Source: Patella vulgata
Lineage: Eukaryota > Mollusca > Gastropoda > Patellidae
Direction of reading: 5' to 3'
Assembly: GCF_932274485.2 (NCBI RefSeq)
Contig: NC_065882.2
Location: 75,356,767-75,420,766, forward strand
DNA length: 64,000 nucleotides
A program made the position numbers and the translations under genes. The first letter of the stretch is position 1, and every line of letters begins with the position of its first letter. Positions 59,201 to 64,000 of the stretch are shown one piece after another. The notes below the pieces were generated by a model. It saw only the letters and a program-made list of their open reading frames with translations, was not told the origin of the DNA and ran no database searches.

Positions 59201-62200
59201 CGAGTGGACGTTAAACCCTATTTCTCTCTCTTTCTCTTTGAAAAGTGAAGGATTATATTCAAATTTGAGAATTTAAATAATAAATTCTTCTCATTACCAT
59301 ATTCTCTAGTTCATGAATTTTATCAGCAGCTTTCTGTAAATCATCTTCTTTACGACTTAAAGAGGTAGTTAAACGATCACATGCATTCTTCCACGTTTCC
59401 ATATCACCTTGTTGTAATTGTGTGGCATCTTTAACATCTTCATTAGCTTTACGTAATTTCTGATCAATAAAATATGAAAAAAAGTTGGTGACATTTTTTT
59501 TTTAAATTTACAATTTGTAACATAAATCTACATACACAAGACAATTCTACAGTCTAATTTATAGTGCAAATCTACTTGGTGGAAAATCTATTTTATAATT
59601 AGCCATGGAAATCTACATCCTAATAAATGTATTTGGTGTAAATCTACATTCTATTGAAGTATCTGGTGTAAATCTACATATTACTACATGTCTCTGATGT
59701 AAATCTACATATTAATACATGTCTCTGGTGTAAATCTACATCATAATATATCTGGTGTAAATCTACATACTAATACATGTCTCTGGTGTAAATCTACATT
59801 CTAACACATGTCCCTGGTGTAAATCTACATTCAATTGAAAGTAGCTGATGTAAGTCTACATCCTACTACATGTATCTGGTGTAAATCTACACCCCAATAT
59901 ATCTAGTGTAAATCTACATTCTAATAGGTTTATCTGGTGTAAATCTACCTCCCAATTTATGTTTTTAATCTACATAATAATTAATTCAAATAGACAATGC
60001 AGGTTAACTTACACACACAACAAAACATTGAACATAAAATAAGTAATTTAACCATATGTAAACATAAGACCATATATGTATGTCAATACCATACATGATG
60101 TGACCAATAAGACCATATATGTATGTCAATACCATACATGATATGACCAATAAGACCATATATGTATGTCAATACCATACATGATATGACCAATAAGACC
60201 ATATATGTATGTCAATACCATACATGATGTGACCAATAAGACCATATACGTATGTCAATAACATACATGATGTGACACATCAAGTGTAACTGTGATGGGT
60301 ACTGTAATAGGACCACAAAAAGGCAACATAATCTTACCGCTTCTAGTTCATGGTTTTTATCTTCTAAATGTGATTTATCTACTTTAAGCTGTTTATAATC
60401 ACTCTAAAAAGTTAAACGTGTTAGAAGTGTAAAAGAAACAAATTGTGAAAGTAAGAAAAGTTACAAATGTACTAAAAACGTGTAATAACAGCACACATTG
60501 TATTCTAAAAGCTTAAAGATACTTTTCTCACTTAGTGAAGTATATGAGGATTATATAAAACCCCAATTAGAGATAAAAAGGGTTCAAGTTTTCAAAAAGG
60601 GTCCACAGGGATAAAGGGGTTTGTGTAAAAAAAAAAAAATAATAACTCCCGGTAGAATTCAGTATGAAAATGTTGGTAATTGGATGGCGATCATCTTGCT
60701 ATCAGAATGGCTATGTACCGGTTGACGGCTCATCAAAGATTTATGTGAAAAGTGGCAAGTCCCTAATATAGGACATTGGACCGAACAGAGTAAACGCAGA
60801 TGTAGGATGCCCTCATAGATAGATTCAGTCAGTGAAAGAAGATTAGGAACCACTTCTCTTAGTGACAGCTAATAGAACTACAGCCATGCAAGTCAGCCAT
60901 CTTATATATGTAGGACTGAATGGGCACAAGATGGAGACACCTTTTTACAATCATTAATGATATCTTCTATGACTATTACAAAATATCTATTCTAATATCT
61001 ACACTATTAACTAAATATTTACTAAAGTGCATGTAAAGATTAATTAAAAATATAAGGATGCATGGCAACTTGATCGGCAATTTGATTTAAAATGTTTCTT
61101 CATAATATCTTTTAAAAAATGTTGAAAATCACAGCAATCTATGTGCAAATGAACGTTTCGTAATTTCTATGTGCATTTATCTTCTAAACGTGATCAAGTA
61201 GTCATAATATTATTACAACATATCCATCCTTGGCAGTTAGCTCCCTTTATTGATGTCATTATATGCCTAACATCAGATACCAGCATCACTTGCTGCGATC
61301 CAATCAAAATCCTGGGTTGGTTGTCAGACAGAAATGAAAATAAAATGAAATGGTGTTTAACATCCTACTGTTCTGCGCCATCTGAGCTAACAAAGATGGG
61401 CATAAGTTGTGCAGTGTGCAATGAGGGTAATTTGCCTGGATAACAGCGCTATGGCCTACTCTTAAATCGACTTCCATTTGTAAGACAGACATTTTGATGA
61501 CATTCAAGGAAGATATAATGTTATAGCACTATGAGCACTTGAATCATGTTATAAAGATAAACTACTACCTTTAATCTGAGATAATTATCTTCTAATATAT
61601 CTAATTCTCTTCTGTCTTCTCTACTTTTTCCTTCTAAATTCTGTCAGACACAACAACAAAAAATCATTCATTTCATCATAACATTACAATAATTCAGATC
61701 TATAGACAGACGTCATCAATGGCAACAAATTGTTTGAAAAATGTGTGTATAAATATATATGTGTACGATCAAAGGTCAAATTTACATCAATCAAACGTCA
61801 AGTTCACCTCCATTTAATGTCTAGTTTGCATTAATCAAATGTCAAGTTTACATCAACCAAATGTCTAGTTTACATCAATCAAATGTCTAGTACATCAGTC
61901 AAATGTCCAATGTCTTGTTTAAATCTATCAAATGTCCAGTTTATATCGATCAAATGTCCAGTTTATATTGATCAGATGTCCAATGTCTAGTTTACATCAA
62001 TCAAATGTCAAGTTAACATCAATCAAATGTCAAGTTTACATCAATCAAATGTCAAGTTTACATCAATCAAATGTCTAGTTTACATCGATCAGATGTCCAA
62101 TGTCTAGTTTACAATATTCAAATTGACTTCAACATCCTACTTTTGATGCACCAACAAGGCTAAAGTTTTATGTCATGCAGTGTCCTATTATGGAAATGAT

Positions 62201-63796
62201 ACCAAGGCATTTCCGACTACACATGAACAAAACAGATAGATTTGGATGTTATCATATTAATTACCTGTGATAATCTGTCTAATTCTGTGTCTTGCCTGTG
62301 TTTTTCTTGTTCTGTTAAATCTAATTGTTGTTGTAACATATTTCTCGTATTCTCCAACATGTTAATCTGTTCTACAGCTCGTTCATAATATGACTTGACA
62401 GACGATAGTTCCGTAGATAATTCTTCACACACCTTTAATCAATAAATAAACAAGACATCAATAACTATTTGATCATTTAACCCTTTAGCGATTAGTCAGC
62501 TCAAAACCACCTGAAACTACTTCTCTATCTGGCCTCTCAAAACCAGCTGAAACTACTGCCCCTAACCTCTCAAAACTGCCTGGAACTACTGCCCCCTCTA
62601 GCCTCTCAAAACCACCTAAAATTACTGCCCCTCTAGCCTCTCAAAACCATCTGAAACTATTGATCCCTCTGGCCTCTTAAAACCACCTGAAACTAAGTCA
62701 TGTGAGAGAGAGAGAGAAATGGGGTTTAACGTCCACTCGACACAAAATAGGTCATTTCGGGACTAACATATGGTTTAATTTTATTTACATAATTCGCTTG
62801 CGCGTAGGGGTCTTTAGCAGTGGGAGGAAACCGGAGGACCCGGAGAAAACCCACGAGGTTGGACAGGCGACCCTACTCCTTGCCAGGTACAACCGGGGAT
62901 TCGAAACCACGCCAGTCTACTCAATGACAGACTTTATGATACAGCGCGCGCACGCTAACCATTCAGCCATCCAACCCCCCCTAAGTCATGTGAATAGCCG
63001 TGAACTATTTAAGGACCATAATATGCTAGTATACTAATTCTGTGACTCAGGTGGTTTGAGGTAGTCTAGGAATTGGTTTCGAGCGATTCCAAAAACTGAG
63101 CTTCAACACATCATTTTTTCAGAGAAATAAACCTTCTGAGGATATTTAAGACTTTATTATAATTTTAATAAAATAAATTTTTGACCTTTTTTACAGCACT
63201 TAGCTCCTCTTCCATATTGCGTAATTCTTCATATTTCTGAGTTCCTGCAGATTTTGTTCTGGATAATTGTGTCTGCTGGTCTGTGACTTGTTCTTCAAGA
63301 AGTTGTTTATGCTTTCAATGAAAAGAATAAAATAAAATATTTTCTTCATTAACAATAGTGCGTTGTATGTGTCACAAGTCCCTGTATGTAACAGGTCCCT
63401 ATGTTCAAAACTGCCTAAGACCTCAAACCATAAAAACCCTTGTTAAATAATGTTCTTCCAGCACTTCTATGACTTACTTTTATTTTGAATTCAACGTATA
63501 CTCAGGACTTTGGTTTTGATCCCATCCGAATGACTAAACTCTTTTATAGGGCTTTCACTTAAAAATGTTGCCAATCTTTTTTTTAACTTGAATCAAAAAG
63601 ACATTGTTTTCAAAAGATATACATTTACCTGTAATAATTCCTCTTTGTCTAACTTCAATTGTTGAAGTTGATGATTTGTTTCTAGTTTTTCCTGGAATAA
63701 TCTGTCTTTATCTACAGTTGTAGAATGTAATTTGGTTCTTAGTTCTGATATTACTGACTGATAATTCTCTACTTGTTTAGAAGATCTACTTTTATC
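41276..63796 (-). CDS. Large coiled-coil protein, 21 exons visible, 5' end outside the window
   Basis: Twenty-one - strand exons join without a phase error (2553 bp, 850 residues plus stop). Every intron has GT-AG ends. Exons 1-16 encode almost continuous alpha-helical heptad sequence rich in E, K, Q, L (for example RLLQEKAENEQMMQLLETQK), the mark of a long parallel coiled coil. Exons 17-21 encode an unstructured C-terminus with serine-rich (SPSRSLDSENLSG), basic (RPAESLFTKKTLSKLRSAPS) and proline-rich (KKPPIPPPVSPKPILKKPIL) parts, typical of docking or cytoskeleton-binding tails. No enzyme domain, membrane segment or named motif is visible. A centrosomal, Golgi or cytoskeletal scaffold is plausible but I cannot name the family. 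The first visible exon starts at phase 0, so coding exons must lie to the right. Confidence 0.88.
41690..41961 (-). repeat. SINE-B copy
   Basis: AGAAATTGGTTTTAACGTCT at the left; head ending CATTAACCATTCAGCCATCC AACACC. In the last intron, 35 bases from the splice acceptor of exon 21. Confidence 0.85.
42100..43329. other. Intron 20, nothing recognised
   Basis: AT-rich; no repeat family or exon candidate that keeps phase. Confidence 0.5.
43330..43410. repeat. Short minisatellite
   Basis: GTGAACA(C/T)CAACAGT units of about 16-20 bp, four to five irregular copies, close to exon 20. Confidence 0.6.
43478..43598 (-). CDS. Coiled-coil gene, exon 20
   Basis: 121 bp, starts phase 0, ends one base into a codon. 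Codes DGEATLKYRPAESLFTKKTL and SKLRSAPSPWMGSKSAETPT. Basic and serine/proline rich. Confidence 0.87.
43677..43890 (-). repeat. SINE-B copy
   Basis: (GA)n, GATGGGGTTTAAGTCCACTC at the left; ends AGGGAATCGAACCCC, head truncated. Confidence 0.83.
44141..44184 (-). CDS. Coiled-coil gene, exon 19
   Basis: 44 bp; completes G then SLKNELEDTLKHRM. Ends at phase 0. Confidence 0.83.
44353..44390 (-). CDS. Coiled-coil gene, exon 18
   Basis: 38 bp micro-exon: completes R, then SPSRSLDSENLS and one base. Serine-rich; could be phosphorylated. Phase fits both neighbours. Confidence 0.8.
44630..44785. repeat. Second copy of the repeat at 15121
   Basis: TGCTAGGTTCACGCTATCAG, TCATCATATATTGAGGTCAC and AAACATATCCGAACGTATCT. 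In intron 17. Confidence 0.6.
44974..45084 (-). CDS. Coiled-coil gene, exon 17
   Basis: 111 bp. Codes EAENELLQRRLNDVSHNKTE then NHSAIPRLVLNGSNYD; marks the end of the coiled coil. Confidence 0.87.
45489..45858 (+). repeat. SINE-A, full-length copy
   Basis: Head GGCTCTGTGGATAAGACGCT with TCGGGTGTTTGATCCC; ends GGACATTAAACCACATTTCA. In intron 16, opposite to the gene. Confidence 0.9.
46002..46144 (-). CDS. Coiled-coil gene, exon 16
   Basis: 143 bp. Codes KSLQDAGEELSQMKEELHSL, MEEIDSKDQTIVFLEKELNE and TKEDYQQ. Clear heptads; donor GTATGT. Confidence 0.88.
46426..46893. repeat. Minisatellite, 30 bp unit
   Basis: About 14 nearly identical copies of TACCACTGTGTGATATAGCA(TGGT.A.ATT). Copies vary mainly at two positions. 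Because 30 is a multiple of three, several frames on both strands stay open for about 150 codons; this is not coding. Lies in intron 15. Confidence 0.93.
46894..47496. other. Intron 15, nothing recognised
   Basis: Degenerate remains of the 30 bp unit to about 47030, then plain AT-rich sequence. Confidence 0.5.
47497..47866. repeat. MITE with CAATCTGATTAAAA ends
   Basis: Terminal repeats CAATCTGATTAAAATACAGA left and CTGTGTTTTAATCAGATTG right, same body as 26954-27324 (GTTTCATTGGCTAATCCCTC). Flanks AACCCTCGA and AACCTCCGA are similar but not identical. Confidence 0.82.
47867..48727. other. Intron 15, nothing recognised
   Basis: AT-rich; no exon candidate keeps phase. Confidence 0.5.
48728..48854 (-). 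CDS. Coiled-coil gene, exon 15
   Basis: 127 bp. Codes SGLSPKREIEKYQKQIQQLQ and SELNKAKENQHKQELTISRL KE. Donor GTGAGC. Confidence 0.88.
49060..49331 (-). repeat. SINE-B copy
   Basis: AGAGAGAGATGGGGTTAAAT at the left; head ends CATTCGGCCATCCAACCCCC. In intron 14. Confidence 0.87.
49332..49855. other. Intron 14, nothing recognised
   Basis: Two + strand frames at 49403-49612 overlap in different phases and have no motif. Confidence 0.45.
49856..50024 (-). CDS. Coiled-coil gene, exon 14
   Basis: 169 bp. Codes GKEDIQKIKKERDGFQKQVQ, LLSGQLKLAEGSKKRTTEEM and NKLKRETEEIKQNKS. Donor GTAAGA. Confidence 0.88.
50483..50607 (-). CDS. Coiled-coil gene, exon 13
   Basis: 125 bp. Codes TRRQHCSLQDEFDQLLQDFN and KLEEDNQRLHRELNQAKNSQ. 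Confidence 0.88.
50800..51110. repeat. Minisatellite, about 34 bp unit
   Basis: Irregular copies of CAGATGGTTTATTACATGGA(CAGTGCCAGGAA). In intron 12. The + strand frames over it are by-products. Confidence 0.82.
51181..51251 (-). CDS. Coiled-coil gene, exon 12
   Basis: 71 bp. Codes ENNRLKQVIEDGYGEPAMKD ELE. Confidence 0.86.
51252..52020. other. Intron 11, nothing recognised
   Basis: GACCCATTACATTGAAATGGGTAG (split here as two parts, 51548-51571) and ATTTCGATGTGATGGGTCAC at 51907 form an inverted pair around the intron centre; otherwise plain. Confidence 0.35.
52021..52155 (-). CDS. Coiled-coil gene, exon 11
   Basis: 135 bp. Codes VNSELIYKQPGYDLLEDKVE and LLTSANGKLSETNSTLNKKL DAVNK. A proline breaks the helix near its start. 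Confidence 0.87.
52290..52622. repeat. Minisatellite, 43 bp unit
   Basis: About seven copies of TTAATGATCTATTTCAAATG(ATGGCCCTGATTG.ACCTTTCAG) at a 43-base step. In intron 10. Confidence 0.88.
52635..52698 (-). CDS. Coiled-coil gene, exon 10
   Basis: 64 bp. Codes ERILDLEKVRDNIIKQKEDL L. The minisatellite begins about 13 bases from its donor. Confidence 0.86.
52938..53023 (-). CDS. Coiled-coil gene, exon 9
   Basis: 86 bp. Codes SKGSFVKMHDADHLAGKVDQ LRNENESL. Confidence 0.87.
53233..53490 (-). repeat. SINE-B, two partial copies in tandem
   Basis: (GA)n then ATGATTCAATTTTATTCCAA to about 53345; then again GAGAGAGAAATTCTGGGACT with TTATGGTTCAATTTTATTTC. The second runs to CTCCTTGTCAAGTACTAC and stops in a G-rich stretch. 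Confidence 0.78.
53491..53973. other. Intron 8, nothing recognised
   Basis: AT-rich spacer between SINE copies. Confidence 0.5.
53974..54228 (-). repeat. SINE-B copy
   Basis: GAGAATTGGGGTTTAGTGTC at the left; head ends CACGCATTAACCATTC. Confidence 0.85.
54245..54362 (+). repeat. SINE-A body fragment
   Basis: CACGGTTTCTCTTGTCAGTG, CTGACAAGAAACAG and GGATGGGATGAAAAATATGG follow SINE-A order with changes. Confidence 0.6.
54832..54882 (-). repeat. SINE-A tail fragment
   Basis: AAATGAAATTAAATGAAATG then TCTGCTCCGACTGGGCTAAT; a few bases of the TTTAACG segment are lost. Confidence 0.65.
54900..55330. repeat. Diverged relative of the long-inverted-repeat element
   Basis: TATAAACTAATTTACATTCA, GGTGAAATACGTAAGTAGTC, CTAGACCTTTGTTATTTGTG, AAATATTGGATATAATGG and AATATTGAATTAGAGCTATA follow one arm of 10172-11519 in order. 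The second arm is not seen. Confidence 0.6.
55331..56332. other. Intron 8, nothing recognised
   Basis: AT-rich; open frames are short and featureless. Confidence 0.5.
56333..56440 (-). repeat. SINE-B tail-side fragment
   Basis: GAGAGAGAAATGGGGTTTAA through TATTTCAATACTTCGCTTGC GCGTA; head missing. Confidence 0.82.
56720..56816 (-). CDS. Coiled-coil gene, exon 8
   Basis: 97 bp. Codes LKAENRRLLQEKAENEQMMQ and LLETQKDVLTKS. Donor GTAAGTATA matches the consensus well. The preceding intron (7) holds the Tc1-like element. Confidence 0.88.
57056..58590 (+). mobile_element. Complete Tc1-like (DD34E) DNA transposon
   Basis: Terminal inverted repeats are identical over at least 32 bases: 57060-57091 (begins CTATTCAAAAAAAGTAGGGG) and 58555-58586 reversed. 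Both ends are bordered by TATA, so the TA target duplication is present; its exact register is ambiguous. About 1.53 kb with one uninterrupted transposase frame, a normal size for Tc1/mariner. Perfect ends and an open frame mean a recent insertion that may still be active or mobilisable. It lies in intron 7 of the coiled-coil gene, opposite to it, and its right end abuts a minisatellite. Confidence 0.95.
57353..58372 (+). CDS. Tc1-like transposase
   Basis: 339 residues, usual for Tc1 (about 340). It binds the terminal repeats and performs cut-and-paste transposition into TA. N-terminal helix-turn-helix about residues 5-43 (QAVVARTMNVSQSVISRLWS), then an AT-hook-like RPRSGRPR (52-59), a second helix-turn-helix about 62-118. 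Catalytic triad: D151 in FSDESRF, D241 in FQDDNARCH, E276 in PIEHVW, with 34 residues between the last two (DD34E). GGGSVIVWGGI (186-196) is the glycine-rich box typical of Tc1. No stop or frameshift. ATG lies about 290 bases inside the left end. Confidence 0.95.
   Translation: MRRLTQNERLRALGMLQIGTTQAVVARTMNVSQSVISRLWSRYRDTQSVRDRPRSGRPRATTQAQDRFIRTSALRNRVITANQISARIQTDTGVRVSGQTIRNRLHRGHLRARRPRVIPCLRDHHIQARRRWCRDCQHWDNRRWSNVMFSDESRFTVDFLDRRRRVWRRRNERFQDVNVIRYDRFGGGSVIVWGGITVAGRTALHVVAGRVTGQYYRDNILAVHVVPFARRHGRRFIFQDDNARCHRARIVTGYLQQQNITTLPWPALSPDLCPIEHVWDMLGQRLRQRQQRPANVQELAAALQQEWDNLDQNDLRRLIRSMPRRINACLANRGGFTRY
58593..58856. repeat. Minisatellite, about 31 bp unit, running into the splice donor of exon 7
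   Basis: Eight copies of (T)ACCTATCAAGAGATTATATA(ATATTTTG), alternating ACC and ATC at the start. The last copy merges with the exon border at 58850. On the - strand each ACC-type copy reads CTTGATAG then GTAT, like the real donor. Confidence 0.9.
58850..58929 (-). CDS. Coiled-coil gene, exon 7
   Basis: 80 bp. Codes IGRLREELRTSNTRCEELTE REEDLD, ending AG before GTAAAATA. Its last 10 bases (ATCTTGATAG) are echoed in each minisatellite copy of the following intron. Confidence 0.88.
59005..59238 (+). repeat. SINE-B copy, head truncated
   Basis: TAAGGTCTGTCATTGAATCA, CCTATCCAAACTCGTGGGTT and GTGGACGTTAAACCCTATTT followed by (CT)n. In intron 6. Confidence 0.86.
59298..59459 (-). CDS. Coiled-coil gene, exon 6
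   Basis: 162 bp, both ends phase 0. Codes KLRKANEDVKDATQLQQGDM, ETWKNACDRLTTSLSRKEDD and LQKAADKIHELENM. Confidence 0.88.
59595..59965. repeat. Minisatellite, about 31 bp unit
   Basis: About eleven copies of CTACATTCTAATACATGTCT(CTGGTGTAAAT), with length variants. In intron 5. Confidence 0.88.
60068..60275. repeat. Minisatellite, 43 bp unit
   Basis: Five copies starting at 60068, 60111, 60154, 60197 and 60240: GACCATATATGTATGTCAAT(ACCATACATGATATGACCAATAA). Each unit contains an ATGTATG/CATACAT dyad. In intron 5, beside exon 5. Confidence 0.9.
60338..60403 (-). CDS. Coiled-coil gene, exon 5
   Basis: 66 bp, both ends phase 0. Codes SDYKQLKVDKSHLEDKNHEL EA. Confidence 0.85.
60404..61330. other. 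Intron 4, nothing recognised
   Basis: AT-rich; no exon candidate. Confidence 0.5.
61331..61482 (-). repeat. SINE-A tail-side fragment
   Basis: AAAATAAAATGAAATGGTGT through GCAATGAGGGTAATTTGCCT and CGACTTCCATTTG; head side missing. In intron 4. Confidence 0.78.
61569..61640 (-). CDS. Coiled-coil gene, exon 4
   Basis: 72 bp, both ends phase 0. Codes NLEGKSREDRRELDILEDNY LRLK. Confidence 0.86.
61770..62118. repeat. Minisatellite, about 22 bp unit
   Basis: About 15 copies of CATCAATCAAATGTCAAGTT(TA), with TCTAGT and TCCAGT variants. In intron 3. Confidence 0.88.
62265..62432 (-). CDS. Coiled-coil gene, exon 3
   Basis: 168 bp, both ends phase 0. Codes VCEELSTELSSVKSYYERAV, EQINMLENTRNMLQQQLDLT and EQEKHRQDTELDRLSQ. 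Confidence 0.88.
62505..62697. repeat. Minisatellite, about 34 bp unit
   Basis: Five to six copies of CCTCTCAAAACCACCTGAAA(CTACTGCCCCTCTAG). In intron 2, directly beside the SINE-B. Confidence 0.86.
62704..62983 (-). repeat. SINE-B, reference full-length copy
   Basis: Left: (GA)n then AAATGGGGTTTAACGTCCAC. Right: tRNA-like head, on the - strand GGTTGGATGGCTGAATGGTT with GGTTTCGAATCCCC as box B; the head is longer than SINE-A's, as in a tRNA with a long variable arm. Flanked by CTAAGTCATGTGA on both sides (62691-62704 and 62982-62993), a target duplication. About 280 bp, little diverged. Confidence 0.92.
63186..63311 (-). CDS. Coiled-coil gene, exon 2 of those visible
   Basis: 126 bp, both ends phase 0. 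Codes HKQLLEEQVTDQQTQLSRTK and SAGTQKYEELRNMEEELSAV KK. Donor GTCAAA is non-ideal after position 2. Confidence 0.86.
63629..63796 (-). CDS. Coiled-coil gene, exon 1 of those visible
   Basis: 168 bp, both ends phase 0. Codes DKSRSSKQVENYQSVISELR, TKLHSTTVDKDRLFQEKLET and NHQLQQLKLDKEELLQ. Acceptor TTCATTTTTCAG. More exons must lie to the right. Confidence 0.88.
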
Positions 63797-64000
63797 CTGA
63801 AAAATGAAAGATATGTTGGATGTAATAACTTCCTATTACTCTGCTGAAACTGCAAGCATGGGAAACTACACCCTGTGAGTACATTTTGCAAAAGCAGCAC
63901 TTTTTCAACAATTTCTTTTACTACTTATTCACATGTGCGATAAACGTCACTTTTGATTTTATTTCTGTTCTTTTTTTATTGATTTTTTTTTATCTGATGA
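63797..64000. other. Intron sequence to the window edge
   Basis: No further exon found; the upstream exon is outside the window. Confidence 0.6.

Noticed and set aside
60068-60275. CRISPR-like regular spacing
   Set aside because: There are no unique spacers; entire 43 bp units repeat, and the setting is an animal intron.

Overview
The window is nuclear DNA of an invertebrate animal, most likely a mollusc (inference from the gene repertoire and repeat style, not proven). It is AT-rich, intron-rich and crowded with transposable elements. Two host genes are well supported. The first is a two-exon class A GPCR of the neuromedin-U/pyrokinin/CAPA receptor type on the + strand (21947-22763 joined to 27541-27962, 412 residues, complete seven-helix fold). 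The second is the 3' part of a large coiled-coil protein gene on the - strand (41276-63796). For it I could define 21 exons with consistent splice sites and reading phase, giving 850 residues to the stop; its 5' end lies beyond the right edge.

Layout. 1-2300: 5' half of an I/Jockey-like LINE on the - strand (ORF1 with three zinc knuckles, start of ORF2 with the endonuclease). 2300-21900: mostly repeats, including two tRNA-derived SINE families (called SINE-A and SINE-B here), a 1.35 kb long-inverted-repeat element (10172-11519), a degenerate tandem block (11620-12440), a satellite (15625-16376), a RecQ-like helicase fragment (7830-8096) and weak exons of an unidentified + strand gene (13891-20245). 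21947-27962: the GPCR, whose 4.8 kb intron holds MITEs, SINEs and a minisatellite. 28000-36300: SINEs, palindromic MITEs, a deleted hAT element with an exact 8 bp target duplication, and other repeats. 36300-41275: almost SINE-free AT-rich DNA downstream of the coiled-coil gene, possibly in part its 3' UTR, with a hairpin element at 39719-40049. 41276-64000: the coiled-coil gene, many of whose introns carry a private minisatellite, and one of which carries a complete Tc1-like DD34E transposon with an open transposase and perfect terminal repeats.

Points most worth a second look: the two SINE families have unrelated heads but the same 3' end (GGACGTTAAACCCCATTT), and one copy has SINE-B body with SINE-A tail. 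A palindromic MITE with a GGTTAGGG-rich core occurs in four full and two half copies. A minisatellite beside exon 7 of the coiled-coil gene repeats that exon's own 5' splice site. Hairpin and hAT-like elements here have clean 8 bp duplications. I found no CRISPR array, rRNA, convincing stand-alone tRNA gene or retrovirus-like element.
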